DNA of 6,493 bases. Source: an uncultured Verrucomicrobia subdivision 3 bacterium (GTDB lineage Bacteria; Verrucomicrobiota; Verrucomicrobiae; Limisphaerales; UBA11358). Below the pieces are notes generated by a model. It did not search any database. It was given only the letters and a program-made list of their open reading frames with translations, and was not told the origin of the DNA. Position numbers and translations under genes: made by a program. Shown here in pieces: positions 4,444 through 6,493 of this stretch (position 1 is its first letter; each line of letters starts with the position of its first letter). The stretch spans positions 1-6,493 of the forward strand of contig CAIXPZ010000276.1 of assembly GCA_903921455.1 (NCBI GenBank), written 5' to 3'.

Positions 4444-6493
4444 TTACGGAGTCGCGAGCCGGTAGAATCGTGCCGGCAACGTTGCGGCGGCCGCGTCGGT
4501 CACTTGCAATTGGCCGGTGGCGTCGGCGACGTTTGTGGCGATATTTGTCCAGGTCGTCAAGTCGGTGCTGGCCTGCGCGGTGTAATTCACTCCTGCCGTG
4601 CCGCTGCAATTCAGCGTGACGCTGCCATCCGCATTCCGGACGATTTGTGCGATGACGGGCGGCAGCCCCGGTGCGGCGGACGCCAATACATTGTCGGATA
4701 TTTTTTTCCGTTTCACCGTCAGCACGGCGTTAGAACTGGTGATGCTGCCGGCGTAGTTGCTGACCGTCAGGGTGTAGGCGCCATTGTCATTCGTGGTCAG
4801 GTTGGCGATGGTCAGGGCGCTGGAAAATGCGCCGGTGATGTTTTTGATGTCCTGCAGCGCTACCCCGTTTTTGAACCAGTGGAAACTGAAGGGCGCGGTG
4901 CCGTTCACCGTGGCGCTTAAAACTATCGCTGCGCCGTTTGTCCCCGTTTGGCTGGCGGCTTGCGTGGTGAAGACCGGCGCGACCCAGACCGTGAGGGTGG
5001 CGACGGCGCTGGTCACGCTGCCCGCGAAATTGGTGACGACCACATAATATGCCCCGTTGTCGTTGGTTTGGACGCTCGGCAGGCTGTAGCCCAAGTTGGT
5101 TGCGCCGGCAATGCTCTTGGTATTCTTGAACCACTGGTAATGCAGCGGCGCGGTGCCGTTGACGCCCGGGGTGAAGCTGATCGCGTCACCGACGATGGCT
5201 GACTGGCTGGCTGGTTGGTCTGTGATTGCCGGCAGCAGGAATACGGTCAGCGCCGCGTTGGCGCTGGTTGCGCTGCCTACCGGATTGCTGACCACGACAT
5301 AATAAATACCGCTGTCAGTGGTGGTCACGCTTTTGAGGGTTAATGTGTTGGTCGTGGCTCCGGAAACCGTTCCGCCGTTTGGCAAGGCGGCGCCGTTTCG
5401 GAACCATTGATAACTTAGCGGCGCACTGCCGGTCGCCGTGATGGTAAAGGTGATATTGGTTCCCGCTTTCACCTGGCGGTTCGCCTGCAATTTTAAGATG
5501 CGCGTCGTGGCGGTGATGCGCGGCGGATTTAGCACCGCCAGGGTGGCGATGGAACTGGTGACGCTGCCGTAGGTGTTTTTGATGACGACGGAGTAACTGG
5601 CGCTGGCGGTTGCCGCCACTTTTGTCAGTTTAAGCGAACTGCTGGTTGTTCCGGAAATGGTTGCGTTGTTCCCCAGTTTGGCTTTGTTTTTCAGCCACTG
5701 ATAGGTGAAGGGGCCGGTGCCGGCGACCGTTACATTGAATAACGCATTGCTGCCCACGCCGGCGTATTGGCTGGCCGGCTGGCTGGTGATGATCGGCGAG
5801 ACATTCACGGAAATGCTGGCGTTGGCGCTGGTCGCGCTGCCAAAAGCATTGCTGACCACCACGAAAAAAGTGCTCGTTTCATTCGTGGTCAGGCCGGTGA
5901 TGGTCAAAGTGCTGGTGGTGGCCCCGGAAATATTCCCGCCGTCCGTCAGCGCACTGCCGCCCTTGAACCATTGGTAGCTCAACGGCCCGGTGCCGCTCGC
6001 CGTGACGGAAAGATTGATGGTGCTGCCCAGCGCGCCGAATTGGCTGGCCGGCGGCGTGACGATGGTCGGCGGCAATTGCACCGTCAAAACCGCGCTGACG
6101 CTTGTCGCGCTGCCGGCGGAATTGCTGACCACCACGGAATAATTCGCCGCGTCGGCGGTTGTCACGCTGGCCAACGTCAGGGTAGCGGCCGTGGCGCCGG
6201 CAATGTTGGTGCCATTTTTACGCCATTGGTAACTCAGTGGGTTGGCTCCGGTGGCGGTGATCGTGAACGCTGCCGAATTGCCCGCGATCACGCTGGTATC
6301 CGCTGGCTGGGTGGTGATGGTCGGCGGCACCAGTACCGTCAGTGTCGCGGAGGAACTCGCGATGGAGCTGACGATGTTGGTGACGACCACGGAATAGCTG
6401 GCCGCGTCGTTGGTGGTGACGGCCGAAATGGTGAACACGATTGAGGTCGCCCCGGCAATCGGTGCGCCGTTTTTCAGCCATTGATATGTCAGC
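4444..6493 (-). CDS. Large secreted or surface protein with tandem Ig-like domains (C-terminal part)
   Basis: The last 682 codons are visible. The frame stays open to the window edge (reading LTYQWLKNGAPIAGATSI before a GTG at 6438), so that GTG is internal and the true start lies outside. Part of one and then six complete immunoglobulin-like domains of 85-97 residues follow. Each shows P-x-I-T-x-QPAS, then G-x-x-PLSYQWFKNG, then a SGATTSTLTL-type strand, D-x-G-x-Y-x-VVVSN, and GSATSANAALTV. After a short linker starting KRKK comes a roughly 70-residue module: GSVTLNCSGT, YTAQASTDLTTW and the end RFYRLATP. Only one cysteine occurs, so the Ig folds lack disulfides, as usual in bacterial adhesin-like repeats. 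The composition (T, S, A, V, N) fits an extracellular protein. Similar ends recur on Verrucomicrobiota secreted proteins and may be a sorting or carbohydrate-related module, which is inference. Role unknown: adhesion, matrix or polysaccharide contact. No enzymatic domain is visible. Confidence 0.85.
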   Translation of the reverse strand, partial: LTYQWLKNGAPIAGATSIVFTISAVTTNDAASYSVVVTNIVSSIASSSATLTVLVPPTITTQPADTSVIAGNSAAFTITATGANPLSYQWRKNGTNIAGATAATLTLASVTTADAANYSVVVSNSAGSATSVSAVLTVQLPPTIVTPPASQFGALGSTINLSVTASGTGPLSYQWFKGGSALTDGGNISGATTSTLTITGLTTNETSTFFVVVSNAFGSATSANASISVNVSPIITSQPASQYAGVGSNALFNVTVAGTGPFTYQWLKNKAKLGNNATISGTTSSSLKLTKVAATASASYSVVIKNTYGSVTSSIATLAVLNPPRITATTRILKLQANRQVKAGTNITFTITATGSAPLSYQWFRNGAALPNGGTVSGATTNTLTLKSVTTTDSGIYYVVVSNPVGSATSANAALTVFLLPAITDQPASQSAIVGDAISFTPGVNGTAPLHYQWFKNTKSIAGATNLGYSLPSVQTNDNGAYYVVVTNFAGSVTSAVATLTVWVAPVFTTQAASQTGTNGAAIVLSATVNGTAPFSFHWFKNGVALQDIKNITGAFSSALTIANLTTNDNGAYTLTVSNYAGSITSSNAVLTVKRKKISDNVLASAAPGLPPVIAQIVRNADGSVTLNCSGTAGVNYTAQASTDLTTWTNIATNVADATGQLQVTDAAAATLPARFYRLATP
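4714..6493 (-). repeat. Tandem Ig-like domain array (six full, one partial copy)
   Basis: Approximate unit boundaries, from N- to C-terminal side: 6493-6328 (partial), 6327-6073, 6072-5800, 5799-5527, 5526-5236, 5235-4981 and 4980-4714. Units are 255-291 bases. The domain-end segments remain similar in DNA: 5257-5298 and 5821-5862 agree at 36 of 42 positions, showing origin by duplication. The unit at 5526-5236 is the longest and has an atypical RILKLQANRQV insert where neighbours carry a QPAS-like motif. Confidence 0.85.

Noticed and set aside
4055..4609. - strand frame of 184 codons spanning the rph start and the end of the repeat gene
   Set aside because: It is out of frame with both RNase PH and the Ig protein, and its R/H-rich product resembles a frame shadow.
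6436..6438. GTG at 6438 as the start of the Ig-repeat gene
   Set aside because: The frame continues upstream without a stop to the window edge and encodes the first half of another Ig unit (YQWLKNGAPIAGAT), so the gene is truncated by the window.
5767..6444. Long + strand open frame (225 codons) opposite the Ig-repeat gene
   Set aside because: Periodic repeats of the real gene keep the opposite strand free of stops. The translation is G/R/D/A-rich without motifs, and the - strand frame gives clear Ig domains.

Overview
The window looks like a chromosomal segment from a free-living bacterium, most likely Verrucomicrobiota (Pedosphaera/Limisphaerales-like). This inference rests on the large immunoglobulin-repeat protein at the right edge. 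Its roughly 70-residue C-terminal module (a 'Y-x-x-Q-x-S-T-D-L-x-x-W' core ending in 'RFYRLATP') is a type I associate with secreted proteins of that group. The moderately high G+C and the start codons lacking Shine-Dalgarno sites fit but do not prove it. There is no sign of phage, transposon, CRISPR array, tRNA or rRNA.

Left block, + strand (1-1726): the 3' end of rpmG (ribosomal protein L33), then rpsR (S18), then a Rho-independent terminator. Next is a perfect 9-3-9 inverted repeat (467-487) just upstream of a two-gene operon: a divergent ZIP-family metal transporter and a Fur-superfamily repressor, overlapping by 4 bases (GTGA). The palindrome overlaps the best candidate promoter, so the simplest reading is an autoregulated metal-uptake switch, probably zinc (Zur). 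Both adjacent ribosomal proteins are of the cysteine-poor, zinc-independent type, the class that zinc-starvation regulons use in some other bacteria. This makes the whole block a candidate zinc-sparing island, although they may simply be the organism's ordinary L33 and S18.

Middle: a GC-rich hairpin with T-runs on both strands (1698-1726) separates convergent transcription units. On the - strand, read right to left, are rph (RNase PH), a histidine-phosphatase-superfamily protein, prmA (ribosomal protein L11 methyltransferase) and a small very basic unknown protein of 54 residues. Gaps of about 23, 27 and 128 bases suggest one operon concerned with RNA maturation and ribosome modification, with an extra phosphatase.

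Right block, - strand (4444-6493): the C-terminal 682 residues of a large surface or secreted protein. It has seven immunoglobulin-like repeats (the first one cut by the window edge), a short basic linker and the C-terminal module. Its N-terminus lies outside the window. No stretch longer than 300 bases is without a gene.
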